This document shows, piece by piece, positions 50,292-60,154 of a stretch of 64,000 nucleotides of DNA. The notes beneath the pieces are model-generated. The model searched no databases, was not told the origin of the DNA, and saw only the letters and a program-made list of their open reading frames with translations. Source of the stretch: Eubacterium plexicaudatum ASF492 (GTDB lineage: Bacteria; Bacillota; Clostridia; Lachnospirales; Lachnospiraceae); NCBI RefSeq assembly GCF_000364225.2, contig NZ_AQFT02000001.1:1240001-1304000 (forward strand), in the 5' to 3' direction. The translations under genes were made by a program, and so were the position numbers. Position 1 is the stretch's first letter. The number at the start of each line of letters is the position of its first letter.

Positions 50292-51530
50292 TTGCTTGAA
50301 ATTACAACAACAGAATCAGATTCCAGTGCGAAGATCATTGTTATCGGGGTCGGTGGTGCAGGTAACAATGCGGTAAATAGAATGATTGATGAAAATATCG
50401 GCGGGGTAGAATTCGTCGGGGTAAATACAGATAAACAGGCATTGATGCTTTGCAAGGCGCCTACGTTGATTCAGATCGGAGAAAAACTGACAAAGGGATT
50501 GGGAGCCGGAGCGGATCCGGAAGTAGGCATGAAAGCTGCGGAGGAGAGTGCCGAAGAGTTGTCCGCCGTCGTAGAAGGTGCGGATATGATCTTTGTTACA
50601 TGTGGTATGGGTGGCGGAACCGGAACAGGCGCTGCGCCGGTTGTAGCAAAGATTGCAAAGGAAAAAGGAATATTGACGGTCGGCGTTGTGACAAAGCCGT
50701 TTACATTTGAAGCGAAAGCACGTATGGTAAATGCCATTTCAGGCATTGAACGGTTAAAGCAAGGTGTGGATACGCTCATTGTGATACCGAATGATAAGCT
50801 GTTGGAGATCGTAGACCGCAGAACGACGATGCCGGATGCTCTGAAAAAGGCAGATGAGGTATTGCAGCAGGGTGTACAGGGTATTACGGATCTGATTAAC
50901 CTGCCTGCGTTAATTAATCTGGACTTTGCCGATGTGCAGACCGTTATGAAGGACAAGGGTCTGGCGCATATTGGCATCGGTATGGCAAAGGGTGATGAGA
51001 AGGCGATTGAGGCGGTGAAGCTGGCTGTTTCTTCTCCGTTGCTGGATACGGATATTTGCGGTGCAACGCATGTTATTATCAATATATCCGGGGCAATTTC
51101 CCTGCTGGATGCGAACGATGCGGTAGGTTACGTGCGCGATCTTGTAGGAGAAAATGCCAACATTATATTTGGAGCGAAATACGATGAGTCCCGTTCCGAT
51201 GAAGCGACGATTACGGTGATTGCAACCGGTATTGAAGATGTGGAAGACAAGCCAAAGCCATCTCTGATGCCAGGCATGGCAGGAATGAAATATCAGAACG
51301 CAGGTGTGGGAAATCGAACATCGGCAACTCCGTTTCCGAATCGTACCGGCGCTGCGGCACAGGGACAGGCATCTGCAGGAGGATTTTCCGGTATGCATGC
51401 GGGCGGAGCAGGAACAACTGCAGCGCCGCAGCAGAATCTATATGGAATTAACAAGCCGAAGAAGCCGGAAAGTACCGTTCAGGTAAAGGACATTAAAATT
51501 CCTGGTTTTCTGCAAAACCCGAAAAAGTAA
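50292..51530 (+). CDS. ftsZ: Cell division protein FtsZ
   Basis: 412 residues, starting at TTG 50292 with TAAGGAGG 8 bases upstream ([12 protein letters not shown]). Tubulin-like GTPase: [12 protein letters not shown], the tubulin signature [11 protein letters not shown], the T7 loop [11 protein letters not shown], a Gly/Ala-rich linker (~320-395), and the C-terminal peptide [10 protein letters not shown] that binds membrane anchors. Forms the Z ring. There is no ftsA beside it, as in many Clostridia. The usual ATG start is lacking. Confidence 0.97.
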   Translation: MLEITTTESDSSAKIIVIGVGGAGNNAVNRMIDENIGGVEFVGVNTDKQALMLCKAPTLIQIGEKLTKGLGAGADPEVGMKAAEESAEELSAVVEGADMIFVTCGMGGGTGTGAAPVVAKIAKEKGILTVGVVTKPFTFEAKARMVNAISGIERLKQGVDTLIVIPNDKLLEIVDRRTTMPDALKKADEVLQQGVQGITDLINLPALINLDFADVQTVMKDKGLAHIGIGMAKGDEKAIEAVKLAVSSPLLDTDICGATHVIINISGAISLLDANDAVGYVRDLVGENANIIFGAKYDESRSDEATITVIATGIEDVEDKPKPSLMPGMAGMKYQNAGVGNRTSATPFPNRTGAAAQGQASAGGFSGMHAGGAGTTAAPQQNLYGINKPKKPESTVQVKDIKIPGFLQNPKK

Positions 51531-51589
51531 GATGATACATAGTATTTTGACGATGACATATGAAAAATCATTACGATATTTACTGCAAA

Positions 51590-51640
51590 AGCTAAAACTG
51601 CTTGGAACAGGGAAAACATCCCGAATCCGAGCAGTTTTAT
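51590..51640 (+). terminator. Rho-independent terminator after ftsZ
   Basis: AAAACTGCT...GGA pairs with TCC...AGCAGTTTT, enclosing a second GGGA/TCCC stem. It ends the dcw cluster. Confidence 0.85.
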
Positions 51641-51773
51641 TGTGTATATCATTTATCTGTACGGAAGAAGTTGTATGGGTATAAATTAAATCTGCTTTTA
51701 TTCTCATAAGCATGGAAATCTGACATTTTTCTGTAAACAGATCGAATAAAATGAAAACAGAAGAAGCGTCTTG

Positions 51774-51808
51774 GAGCGTGTTTGAAAAATGCTTTTCAAA
51801 CACGCTCC
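51774..51808. repeat. Perfect 16-bp palindromic hairpin ahead of spoIIGA
   Basis: GGAGCGTGTTTGAAAA and TTTTCAAACACGCTCC with loop ATG(C). It is followed directly by GGAGGAGATGG. The same ACACGCTCCGGAG-GAGATGGT segment occurs before the beta-CASP gene (53693-53717). The remainder of 51641-51773 holds no gene I can support. Confidence 0.85.
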
Positions 51809-51835
51809 GGAGGAGATGGTTTTCAGACATTGGAG

Positions 51836-52639
51836 GTGGGTGGAATCTATGAAGTTTACATAGACGTACTGGCTGCGAATAATTTTTTCGCAGATCTGGC
51901 TGCATTGCTGGCGGTGAATCTTTTTCGCAGGAAATATGTGCGTGCACACCGGATCTTAACGGGCGCAGTGATTGGTACAGTTGGAAGCTGTCTGATTTTT
52001 CTCATTTGTGCAAGTCCTGCAGCCTATTTTTTGACAGTACATTTTCTGGTAAATCCTGCAGTTGTGCTGCTGACTTTTGGAGAAAAATCAAAACAGGATT
52101 TTTTTTCCGATTTATGTATTGGTTATTTTGCATTTTTACTGATAGGAGGAATCACGGAATGGCTGTATGCGGGCGGGATGGGGTTTTTTACCTATGAGGC
52201 CGCAGTTGCTGCGGCATTGCTGCTGTCGCTGTTTCTCGTTCTGTGGCTGAGAAAACAACTGAAAAACCGTATTCGATATGCACAGGTGCGGCTTAAGCAG
52301 AATGGAAAGCATATTCGGCTGCGGGCACTTGCGGACAGTGGAAATCTGCTGACAGATCCTTATACGGGAAAACCGGTCTGTATGATTGACAGACAGGTGT
52401 ACGAAACTGCGTATGGGCGGCCGGAGAACGTTCGGTTGATACCGTATGAGTCACTGGGATGCCGGCATGGGCTGCTGGAGGCAGTTACGATTGAACAGTT
52501 AAGTTATGCGTATGGGAATAAAACCGAAAATGTGAACAGGGCGGTGCTGGGGCTGACAGACCATGCCCTGTTCGAAACAAAACAATACCAGATGATTATC
52601 AATCCACAGGAAAATCCAACAGGAGGCAGATATGAATAA
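51836..52639 (+). CDS. spoIIGA: Sigma-E processing peptidase SpoIIGA
   Basis: About 267 residues, placed at GTG 51836 (VGGIYEVYIDVLAANNFFADL); TTG 51830 is an alternative and no start has an ideal RBS. Five membrane segments at the N terminus, then a cytosolic aspartic-protease domain with the active-site segment LADSGNLLTDPYTGKPV. It cleaves pro-SigE in the mother cell after engulfment signals. It overlaps sigE by eight bases, the standard pairing. Confidence 0.9.
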   Translation: MGGIYEVYIDVLAANNFFADLAALLAVNLFRRKYVRAHRILTGAVIGTVGSCLIFLICASPAAYFLTVHFLVNPAVVLLTFGEKSKQDFFSDLCIGYFAFLLIGGITEWLYAGGMGFFTYEAAVAAALLLSLFLVLWLRKQLKNRIRYAQVRLKQNGKHIRLRALADSGNLLTDPYTGKPVCMIDRQVYETAYGRPENVRLIPYESLGCRHGLLEAVTIEQLSYAYGNKTENVNRAVLGLTDHALFETKQYQMIINPQENPTGGRYE

Positions 52640-53371
52640 GATGGATCACATAGTACAAAAGATGATCGGAACATTTTATTATATACTAAAGCCGGAAAAA
52701 GCGGAACAGGAAGTATGGTACATTGGCGGTGCGGATGTCCTGCCGTCTCCGTTAGAGCCGGAGCAGGAAAATGCCTGTATTGAAAAACTGTCCGGAGAGG
52801 GCAAAGAAACGGAAGAAGCCAAAAGCCTTTTGATTGAACATAACCTGCGTCTCGTTGTATACATAGCTAAAAATTTGACAATACCGGAGTTGGTGTCGAA
52901 GATTTAATTTCTATTGGAACGATCGGTCTGATCAAAGCAATTAATACATTTAATCCGACCAAAAATATTAAGCTTGCCACCTATGCTTCACGCTGTATTG
53001 AAAACGAGATTTTAATGCATCTGCGCAGGACGAGTAAAACAAAACTGGAAGTATCCATTGACGAGCCGTTAAATGTGGACTGGGACGGGAATGAACTGCT
53101 GCTTTCGGATATTCTTGGTACGGATGACGATATTATATCCAAAGATATGGAGTCAGAAGTAGAAAAAAAGCTGCTGCGCAATGCGGTAGACCGCCTCTCC
53201 GGCAGAGAGAAAATGATTGTTGAGCTGCGGTTCGGATACAATACGCCCGAAGGAAATGAGATGACGCAAAAGGAAGTGGCGGATTTGCTTGGCATTTCGC
53301 AGTCTTATATTTCAAGACTGGAAAAAAAGATTATGAAACGGCTGCGGAAAGAGATTGTGCGGTTCGAGTAA
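52632..53371 (+). CDS. sigE: Sporulation sigma factor SigE (frameshifted)
   Basis: 246 residues after adding one A to the run at 52869-52873 (giving [20 protein letters not shown], sigma region 2). Pro-sequence at the N terminus, region 2 with [12 protein letters not shown] and [16 protein letters not shown], region 3, and region 4 HTH ([20 protein letters not shown]). Directs mother-cell transcription; activated by SpoIIGA encoded just upstream. AGGAGG precedes the ATG. Confidence 0.93.
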
Positions 53372-53378
53372 AATGAAA

Positions 53379-53438
53379 ACATGTTAAAATCACTTGCAGT
53401 AAGGTCCCATGGCACGTGATTTTAACATGTATTTTTTA
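53379..53438 (+). terminator. Rho-independent terminator after sigE
   Basis: ACATGTTAAAATCAC (53379-53393) and GTGATTTTAACATGT (53416-53430) pair perfectly; ATTTTTTATT follows. The remaining gap to 53719 holds a TATAAT-like -10 (~53637) and no gene. Confidence 0.88.
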
Positions 53439-53719
53439 TTTGCGAGGAGTTTTGTGGTATAGGCTTCGGTATGGGCTTCCTATGTTGCAGTTTTGGATGT
53501 TTTTGTTTATACTTTATAAATAAAAAAGCAGACGGGCGTATTTGAGCAGACAATTGAAGGAAAGAAGATTATCGAAGCTGTTGTGTAGAACGGCAAGAAT
53601 TTATGAAAAACTATTTATATATCTGCCCTGAAATGGTATAATGGAATATAATGGTAACCGGGGAGTGCGGATCATGGATATGAATGTCCGGACACGCTCC
53701 GGAGAGAGGAGATGGTAGT

Positions 53720-55322
53720 ATGCTGTTAGAATTTTTGGGGGGCTGCACATGAGGTGACCGGAAGCTGTCATTTTATACAGGCTGCAGGTAAAAATATGCT
53801 TGTTGACTGCGGAATGGAACAAGGGCCGGATTTGTATGTGAATCAGGAGATTCCGGTAAACGCTGCAGTTATTGACTATGTGTTTGTGACGCATGCGCAT
53901 ATCGACCATTCCGGTCTGCTGCCGCTTTTGTACAGCCGCGGATTTCGCGGACAGATATTTGCTACGAAGGCGACCTGTGAGCTGTGTAATATTATGTTAA
54001 AAGACAGTGCACATATTCAGATGTTTGAAGCAGAATGGAAAAACCGTAAGGCAAGGCGGTCAGGGAATGCGGAAGTAACGCCGCTTTACGATATGGATGA
54101 TGCGATTGGAGTGCTGGAACATTTTATTCCGTGCGAATATGATACACAGATAGAAGTAAATGAAGCGGTAAACGTTCGATTTGTAGATGCAGGGCATCTG
54201 CTTGGTTCATCCAGCGTAGAACTGTGGGTAACGGAGGAAGAACAGACGAAAAAGCTGGTATTTTCCGGGGACATCGGAACCGGACACCGTCCGCTGATCC
54301 GCAATCCGAAATACATTGCACAGGCGGATTATGTTATTATGGAGTCTACGTATGGCAATAAACTGCATGCGGCTCCACCAGATTATGCGGTGACGCTGGC
54401 AGAGGTAATCAAAGAAACGTTTATTCGGGGTGGAAATGTTGTAATTCCTGCATTTTCGGTAGGACGTACACAGGAATTGCTGTTTTTTATGCGCCGGATT
54501 AAATCGCAGCATCTGTTGCCGGGATTTGAAGATTTTGAGGTATATGTGGACAGTCCGCTTTCCGTGGAGGCGACAAATGTATTTCATAAAAATAATGAAG
54601 TATGCTTTAATGAAGAAGCAAAGGAGCTGATTGCTGCCGGTATTAATCCGCTGCGGTTCGAAGGATTAAAAACATCGGTTACGAGTGAGGAGTCAAAGGC
54701 GATCAATTTCATTCATAAACCGATTGTAATTATATCGGCTTCCGGTATGTGTGAGGCAGGAAGAATCCGCCATCATTTGAAGCACAATCTGTGGCGGAAA
54801 GATTCTACGGTTATATTTGTAGGATATCAGGTGCCGGGAACACTTGGCAACATGCTGCTGAATGGTGCAAAACAGGTGCGTCTGTTCGGTGAAACGGTAG
54901 AGGTAAATGCAAAAATACTAAATTTACCGGGAATCAGCGGACATGCGGATCAGAATCAGCTGACACACTGGGCAGGTGCGTTTGCACAAAGTGCGCCAAA
55001 GTTTTTTATCGTACATGGTGAGGATACGGTTACCGATGCATTTGCAGCGCATTTGCAAAAAACATTTGGTTATGATGCACAGGCGCCGTACAGCGGAGAT
55101 GCGTATGATTTGCTGACGGGCATACAGATCAAACAGGGACAGCGGCAGCGTACGTTAAAGCGTGCGAAGTCGTCAAAGGCGTCTACCAACGTATATGCAA
55201 GGCTGCTCGCGGCAGGCGAACGTCTGATGGGTCTTATTCAAAAGCTGGAAGGCAGGCCGAACAAGGAACTGGCAAAACTGGCCGATCAGATTCATGCGTT
55301 GTGTGATAAGTGGAGCAGATAA
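53720..55322 (+). CDS. Beta-CASP metallo-beta-lactamase fold RNA nuclease (frameshifted at start)
   Basis: 533 residues after removing one G from the run at 53737-53742, giving the normal opening MLLEFLGAAHEVTGSCHFI. Metallo-beta-lactamase motifs: THAHIDHSGLLP, DAGHLLGSS and SGDIGTG; beta-CASP region VVIPAFSVGRTQELL; then RMMBL-type SGHADQNQL and HGEDTVTDAF. This is the CPSF73/YSH1-like family of bacterial RNA-processing nucleases. It is the only break here that looks like an added base. Confidence 0.9.
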
Positions 55323-55343
55323 CGGAACAACGAGGAGCGTGGT

Positions 55344-56567
55344 ATGGACGACCGGAGAAAAGAAGATGATATGCGATGGCTGCAGGTGATCAAGGAAAAG
55401 GAAGAACGCCGGGCCAGAAGACGGCGGCAGGTATTGATTCAGAAAATATTGCTGTCCGTATTTGTAATAGCAGTTGTGGCGTCAGCCGTATGGTTTGCGG
55501 TTGGCGTCTCACAGAAAAAAGAAAAACAGGGACAGCAAAGCAGTGCAAAAACACAGCAGGATGAAAAATCGAATGAGCATTCGAATGAAACCGGTGATGA
55601 CGAAAAGCAGGGATCGGATGAAAGTCCGGATGAAAATCCGAATGAAGGTTTGAATGAAAGTCCGAATGAAAGTTCGAATCAAAACCCGAATGAAGATGCG
55701 GAGGAAGAAAATCAAACGCAGACGGAACCATCGCAGGCCATACGGACAAACGGTATTTATCAGTATCAGGAAAAGACCAGAACGCTGGGCAAGGGGATTT
55801 TAAGCAACTATGCGGTACTGGTGGATCCGGACAGCCATACGATTCTGGCAGCGAAAGGAGAAACGCAGCGGATTGTACCGGCGTCCATGACGAAGGTGCT
55901 GACACTGCTGACTGCGGTGGAACATCTAAAGGAGTCCGATTTTGACAAAAAGTTTCGGATAACGGCGGAGATTACCGACTTTTGCTATCTTAATGAATGT
56001 AGTGTGGCAGGATTTGAAATAGATGAAAAAGTAACGGTAACGGATCTTTTATACGGAACGATACTTCCATCCGGAGCGGACGCCTCCATGGCACTGGCCG
56101 AATATGTAGCAGGATCACAGGAAGCGTTTGTCGAGATGATGAACGATAAGCTGGAAGAACTTGGCCTGTCCGATACGGCGCACGTTACGAATTGTATCGG
56201 TATTTTTGACGAAGAACATTATTGTACGGTTTTGGATATGGCAGCCATTATGGAAGCGGCGTTTGATCAGGAACTGTGCCGTCAGGTGCTGTCTGCCCGG
56301 ACTTATACGACTTCCAAATCAAAAAAGCATCCGGAAGGCATTTTATTGTCGAACTGGTTTTTGCGCAGAATTGAAGATAAAGATACCGGAGGGGAAGTTG
56401 TAGGCGCAAAGACCGGATATGTGGCACAAGCCGGTAATTGTTCCGTCAGTTATGGGGTGGATACAAAAGGAAGAAACTATATTTGTGTAACGGCGGATGC
56501 GCCGGGAAGCTGGAAATGCATTTATGATCATGTGAAAATTTATAAGCGTTTTTCAGGACGAAAATAG
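55344..56567 (+). CDS. D-alanyl-D-alanine carboxypeptidase (S11 family) with low-complexity linker
   Basis: 407 residues. A cytosolic, Arg-rich N terminus, one membrane helix (ILLSVFVIAVVASAVWF), then a ~90-residue linker rich in Asn, Glu, Ser and Pro with repeats of the type NESPNESSNQNPNE. The penicillin-binding domain follows: SxxK PASMTKVLT, second motif SGADAS (SGN is usual) and KTG GAKTGYVAQ. It trims the terminal D-Ala of peptidoglycan stem peptides outside the membrane. The N-terminal anchor replaces the usual C-terminal amphipathic helix. Confidence 0.9.
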   Translation: MDDRRKEDDMRWLQVIKEKEERRARRRRQVLIQKILLSVFVIAVVASAVWFAVGVSQKKEKQGQQSSAKTQQDEKSNEHSNETGDDEKQGSDESPDENPNEGLNESPNESSNQNPNEDAEEENQTQTEPSQAIRTNGIYQYQEKTRTLGKGILSNYAVLVDPDSHTILAAKGETQRIVPASMTKVLTLLTAVEHLKESDFDKKFRITAEITDFCYLNECSVAGFEIDEKVTVTDLLYGTILPSGADASMALAEYVAGSQEAFVEMMNDKLEELGLSDTAHVTNCIGIFDEEHYCTVLDMAAIMEAAFDQELCRQVLSARTYTTSKSKKHPEGILLSNWFLRRIEDKDTGGEVVGAKTGYVAQAGNCSVSYGVDTKGRNYICVTADAPGSWKCIYDHVKIYKRFSGRK

Positions 56568-56584
56568 GGAGGAGAGGTTTTTGA

Positions 56585-58266
56585 ATGCATTCCGATACCA
56601 ATCTGAATATCCCGGTAGGGATTTCCGATTTTGAACAGATTCGGAAAAACGGATATTATTATGTGGATAAAAGCGGAATGATCGCCGATCTTTTGCAGAC
56701 GGAATCCACGGCTGTTACGCTTATTACAAGGCCGCGCCGGTTTGGAAAAACACTTGGCATGCGGATGCTGTTTTCTTTTTTGACATTCGAAAAGACAGCA
56801 GAGATTTGTTTGAAGGACTTGAGATAGCAGGGAATACAAAGCTTTGTAAGCAATGGATGAATCAATATCCCGTAATCTTTATATCTTTGAAAGATGTGGA
56901 AGGAATCGTATTTGAAAGCGCATATGAGATGCTTGCGGCAGCGGTTGCAGATTTGTACAAAGAACATTTGTATTTATTAAACAGCGATCGGGTCCGTGTT
57001 TATGATAAGGAGATTTTTCTTCGGATTGCCAAGGGACAGGCCTGTGCAACCGAAGTGAAAAAAAGCCTGTTTCTGCTGATTACAATGATGAACATGCACT
57101 ATGGCAGACCGGTGATTTTATTGCTGGATGAATATGATGTTCCACTTGCGGCGGCAAGCAGTCATGGTTATTATGACAGAATGCTGGAAGTTATAAAAAC
57201 GCTGATGAGTACGACGCTCAAAGATAACGCGTTGATGAAATTTGCCGTGCTGACCGGATGCTTGAAGATTGCAAAAGAAAGTATTTTTACAGGAACGAAC
57301 CACTTTGTTTCGGATACGATTACGTCGTCCCGGCTTAATGAATATTTTGGATTTACAGATGATGATGTGGCAAAGCTTTTGCAGGATGCAGACAGAGCAG
57401 ACCGGGCCGGACATATCAAAGAATGGTATGATGGGTATCATTTCGGAGCATTTGATGTATACTGTCCCTGGGATGTTATGAATTATGTGCGGGATCTGAT
57501 GCGGGACCCAAAAGCGGAACCGATCGGGTATTGGAAAAACACAAGCAGAAATGCGATTATCCGTTCGTTTATTGATTATGCGGGCGGCAGTATTACCAAG
57601 AAGCTGGAAGTTTTAATGACGGGCGGTTTTATTGTCCAAAAAATTGAAGAAGAACTGACTTATGACTATTTACATGCGTCGGAAGACAATTTGTGGAGTG
57701 TTCTTTATCTGACCGGATATCTGACCAAAGTAAGAGAATGGAACCTGTCGGGAAAAACAGATACCGGTGAAATCGCGCTGAAAATTCCAAACAGGGAAAT
57801 TCTGGACATTTTTGTAACTTCCGTTAAGGTGTGGTTTTCAGATTGTGCCGGAGCGTGGAACAGGAAAGTGCTTTTTGACGCGGTCTGGAGTGGAGACAGC
57901 GTGGCGCTGACAGAGGAAATGAACAAACTGCTTCGCATAACAATCAGCTATCATGATTATAAAGAAGATTTTTATCATGCTTTTTTAGCCGGGATTTTTA
58001 CGGGCGCCGGATATATTGTGGAATCGAACAAAGAACATGGGGAAGGCCGCAGCGACATTGTGGTTATGGACCCATCCGGCGCGCGTGCGGCAGTGTTTGA
58101 AGCGAAGTATGCGAAAACATTAAACAGGCTGGAAAGTGACTGTTATGCGGCAATTTGTCAGATTGATGATCGGATGTACGTGCAGGACCTTGCGGATTTT
58201 TATGATCAGGTTTTATGCTACGGTATTGCTTTTTTCAAAAAAAGGTGTCTGGTCAGGAGGAAGTAA
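56585..58266 (+). CDS. AAA-ATPase-like / PD-(D/E)XK nuclease domain protein (frameshifted)
   Basis: 560 residues after adding one T to the run at 56776-56781 (giving MLFSFFDIRKDSRDLFEGL). N terminus: GISDFEQIRKNGYYYVDKSG and the P-loop-like TRPRRFGKTL of the AAA-ATPase-like (PF09820) family, Walker B LLLDEYDVPL, and YDGYHFG. C terminus: a PD-(D/E)XK-like nuclease domain (GEGRSDIVVMDP...AVFEAKYAK). These proteins are highly multiplied in gut Clostridia and Bacteroidetes; their function is unknown, though the nuclease fold suggests mobile or defence-related activity. Confidence 0.88.
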
Positions 58267-58298
58267 AATCTATCATAGATAATGGAAAAGAGGACCAT

Positions 58299-58652
58299 AT
58301 GGACAACGAGAAAATATTTGGAATGGATTTTGCAAAGGTATATCGGCTTCTTCTTAACAAAGCCGAGAAGAAAAACAGGACAAAACAAGAAGTGGATACG
58401 GTCACATGCTGGCTGACCGGGTATGAACAGGAACAATTGGATGAAATGATGGGACGTTCGCTTACTTATGCGGAATTTTTCCAAAATGCACCGGCATTGC
58501 AGGAAAAAAGGGAACTTGTCAAAGGCGTCGTCTGCGGTGTGCGGGTAGAAGCTGTCGAAGATCCGCTGATGCGGTCCATTCGCTGTCTGGATAAGCTCGT
58601 AGATGAACTGGCGAAAGGAAAAAGCATGGATAAAATATTAAAACGGAAATGA
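58299..58652 (+). CDS. DUF2200-type small protein
   Basis: 117 residues (MDNEKIFGMDFAKVYRLLLN...). Conserved blocks KAEKKNRTKQEVDTVTCWLTGY, FFQNAP, LVKGVVCGVRVE and DPLMRSIRCLDKLVDELAKGK match the DUF2200 pattern. Cytosolic, helical, unknown function. GAGGACC precedes the ATG; the in-frame extension further upstream overlaps the preceding gene and is rejected. Confidence 0.85.
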   Translation: MDNEKIFGMDFAKVYRLLLNKAEKKNRTKQEVDTVTCWLTGYEQEQLDEMMGRSLTYAEFFQNAPALQEKRELVKGVVCGVRVEAVEDPLMRSIRCLDKLVDELAKGKSMDKILKRK

Positions 58653-58675
58653 TACATCTTCTGCCATCTGCACGC

Positions 58676-58768
58676 CCCACTTTGCGGTATATTTGTCCTT
58701 CATTCGGGACAAATATACCGCAAACTGTGACATACAGTTGACAGAAAGCAATTTTAAAACACGCTCTA
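58676..58768. repeat. Compound palindromic repeat element
   Basis: TTTGCGGTATATTTGTCC (58681-58698) and its perfect complement (58707-58724) form an 18-bp hairpin. A second small palindrome ACTGT-gacat-ACAGT (58724-58738) follows, then GACAGAAAGCAATTTT and AAAACACGCTCT. The last part resembles the ACACGCTC module of the repeats at 51774 and 53690. It lies between converging genes and has no T tract suited to a simple terminator. Confidence 0.8.
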
Positions 58769-59548
58769 AGTCAGAGACAAATAATTTTGCATGCTTTTCA
58801 GCGCCGATTTTTCAAGGCGGGATACCTGTGCCTGTGAAATATGGATTTCTTCTGCGACTTCCATCTGTGTTTTTCCTTCAAAAAAGCGCAGCTTAATAAT
58901 ATAGTTTTCTCTGTCATTAAGCCGTTTCATTGCGTCTGAGAGAGAAAGCGATTCAATCCATTTGGATTCTTTGTTTTTCTTGTCTGAAATCTGATCCATG
59001 ACATACAATGTATCGCCGCCGTCGGTATAAACAGGCTCATACAGGCTTATCGGTGTCTGGATGGCATCCAGTGCGAATACGATTTCCGCTTTGGTAAGTC
59101 CGGCTTCTTTGGCAATTTCTTCCAAGGTTGGCTCCTGGTTGGAGGTGCGTGTTAAGACTTCTTTTGCGTGTATGGCTTTGTAGGCGTTATCACGCAGGGA
59201 GCGGGAGACACGGATGCTGTTGTTGTCACGCAGATAACGGCGTACTTCTCCGATGATCATAGGTACCGCATAAGTGGAAAATTTAACGCCCATTGTCGGA
59301 TCGAAGTTATCAATGGACTTGATCAGTCCGATGCAGCCGATTTGAAATAAGTCGTCCACGTTTTCGTGATGATTGGAAAACCGTTTGATAACGCTTAAAA
59401 CAAGACGCAGGTTGCCATTGATATACTGTTCTCTGGCGCTCAGATCACCTTGCTTGATTCTTTTAAACAATTCTTCTTTTTCAGATTCTTTTAATACGGG
59501 CAGCTTCGCAGTATTTACGCCGCAGATTTCAACTTTATAGACAGCCAT
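58766..59548 (-). CDS. sigG: Sporulation sigma factor SigG
   Basis: 260 residues from the ATG after ACGGAGGTTAACT. The start MAVYKVEICGVNTAKLPVL is the SigG signature (VEICGVNTxKLP binds the anti-sigma CsfB/SpoIIAB region). Region 2: NLRLVLSVIKRFSN, DDLFQIGCIGLIKSIDNFDP; region 3: SLRDNAYKAIHAKEVL; region 4 HTH: TQMEVAEEIHISQAQVSRLE. Directs late forespore transcription. Usually directly behind sigE; here it is 5.4 kb away and inverted. Confidence 0.95.
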   Translation of the reverse strand: MAVYKVEICGVNTAKLPVLKESEKEELFKRIKQGDLSAREQYINGNLRLVLSVIKRFSNHHENVDDLFQIGCIGLIKSIDNFDPTMGVKFSTYAVPMIIGEVRRYLRDNNSIRVSRSLRDNAYKAIHAKEVLTRTSNQEPTLEEIAKEAGLTKAEIVFALDAIQTPISLYEPVYTDGGDTLYVMDQISDKKNKESKWIESLSLSDAMKRLNDRENYIIKLRFFEGKTQMEVAEEIHISQAQVSRLEKSALKSMQNYLSLT

Positions 59549-59710
59549 AGTTAACCTCCGTAGATTGATAATAAAAGAATGCGCCAAATTGTTAAAATTA
59601 TTCATAAAATGTAAACGGTAACAAAAATCCGTTAAGAATCTAACAAGTTGTCCGATATATATACAATAAGCAATTGTGGACGATACGCACGGTACAGGGA
59701 GGTCAGCGGC

Positions 59711-59959
59711 ATGAATGATGTATCATTAACTTATACGGGCATTATGAAACAGGGCGATAAAAAAGTTGTAAAAGTACGGTTTTCAAGAAATGGCGAAAAG
59801 GATTTTGCGGAAGGAGTCATACCAGGTGGGAAAATCGAAAAATCAAAAGGATTTTCAGAAAAAGAACTGGCTTCCCTGCATTTTTATCTGAAGGCAAATG
59901 AAGCACAGCTGTATGAAAAAGCAAAAGAAATCACAGGACTGCGCGGATTTTTCCGATAG
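59711..59959 (+). CDS. Small conserved-type hypothetical protein
   Basis: 82 residues starting MNDVSLTYTGIMKQGDKK, placed after GGGAGG. It has a beta-rich first half (VVKVRFSRNGEKDFAEGVIPGG) and a helical second half (SEKELASLHFYLKANEAQLYEKAKEI). No membrane segment. The family is not recognised. The 160-base gap from sigG holds no other gene; an AT-rich TATACAAT near 59660 may be its -10. Confidence 0.62.
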   Translation: MNDVSLTYTGIMKQGDKKVVKVRFSRNGEKDFAEGVIPGGKIEKSKGFSEKELASLHFYLKANEAQLYEKAKEITGLRGFFR

Positions 59960-60021
59960 CAGAGATTTCTCGAAAAATAAAAGTAAAATAAAAGTTAAAA
60001 AAGTCTTAAGATTTTAGGTGG

Positions 60022-60050
60022 TTGGAACTTCATAATAAATCCGTTACAAT
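60022..60050 (+). promoter_or_regulatory. Promoter of the two-component operon with upstream direct repeats
   Basis: TTGGAA, 17-base spacer, TACAAT. Upstream, ATAAAAGT recurs at 59978 and 59989 (11-base period) with a third AAAAGT at 59999, the spacing expected for an OmpR-family regulator dimer and so a possible autoregulatory site. Confidence 0.55.
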
Positions 60051-60154
60051 GGAATTGTGATTAATCATAATGCATGTGACGGATTTTTTCTTTTGAAAAC
60101 AGGAACCGATTCGAACGGTTACCGAAAACATGCGTAAAAAAGTTGGAGGAAGTT

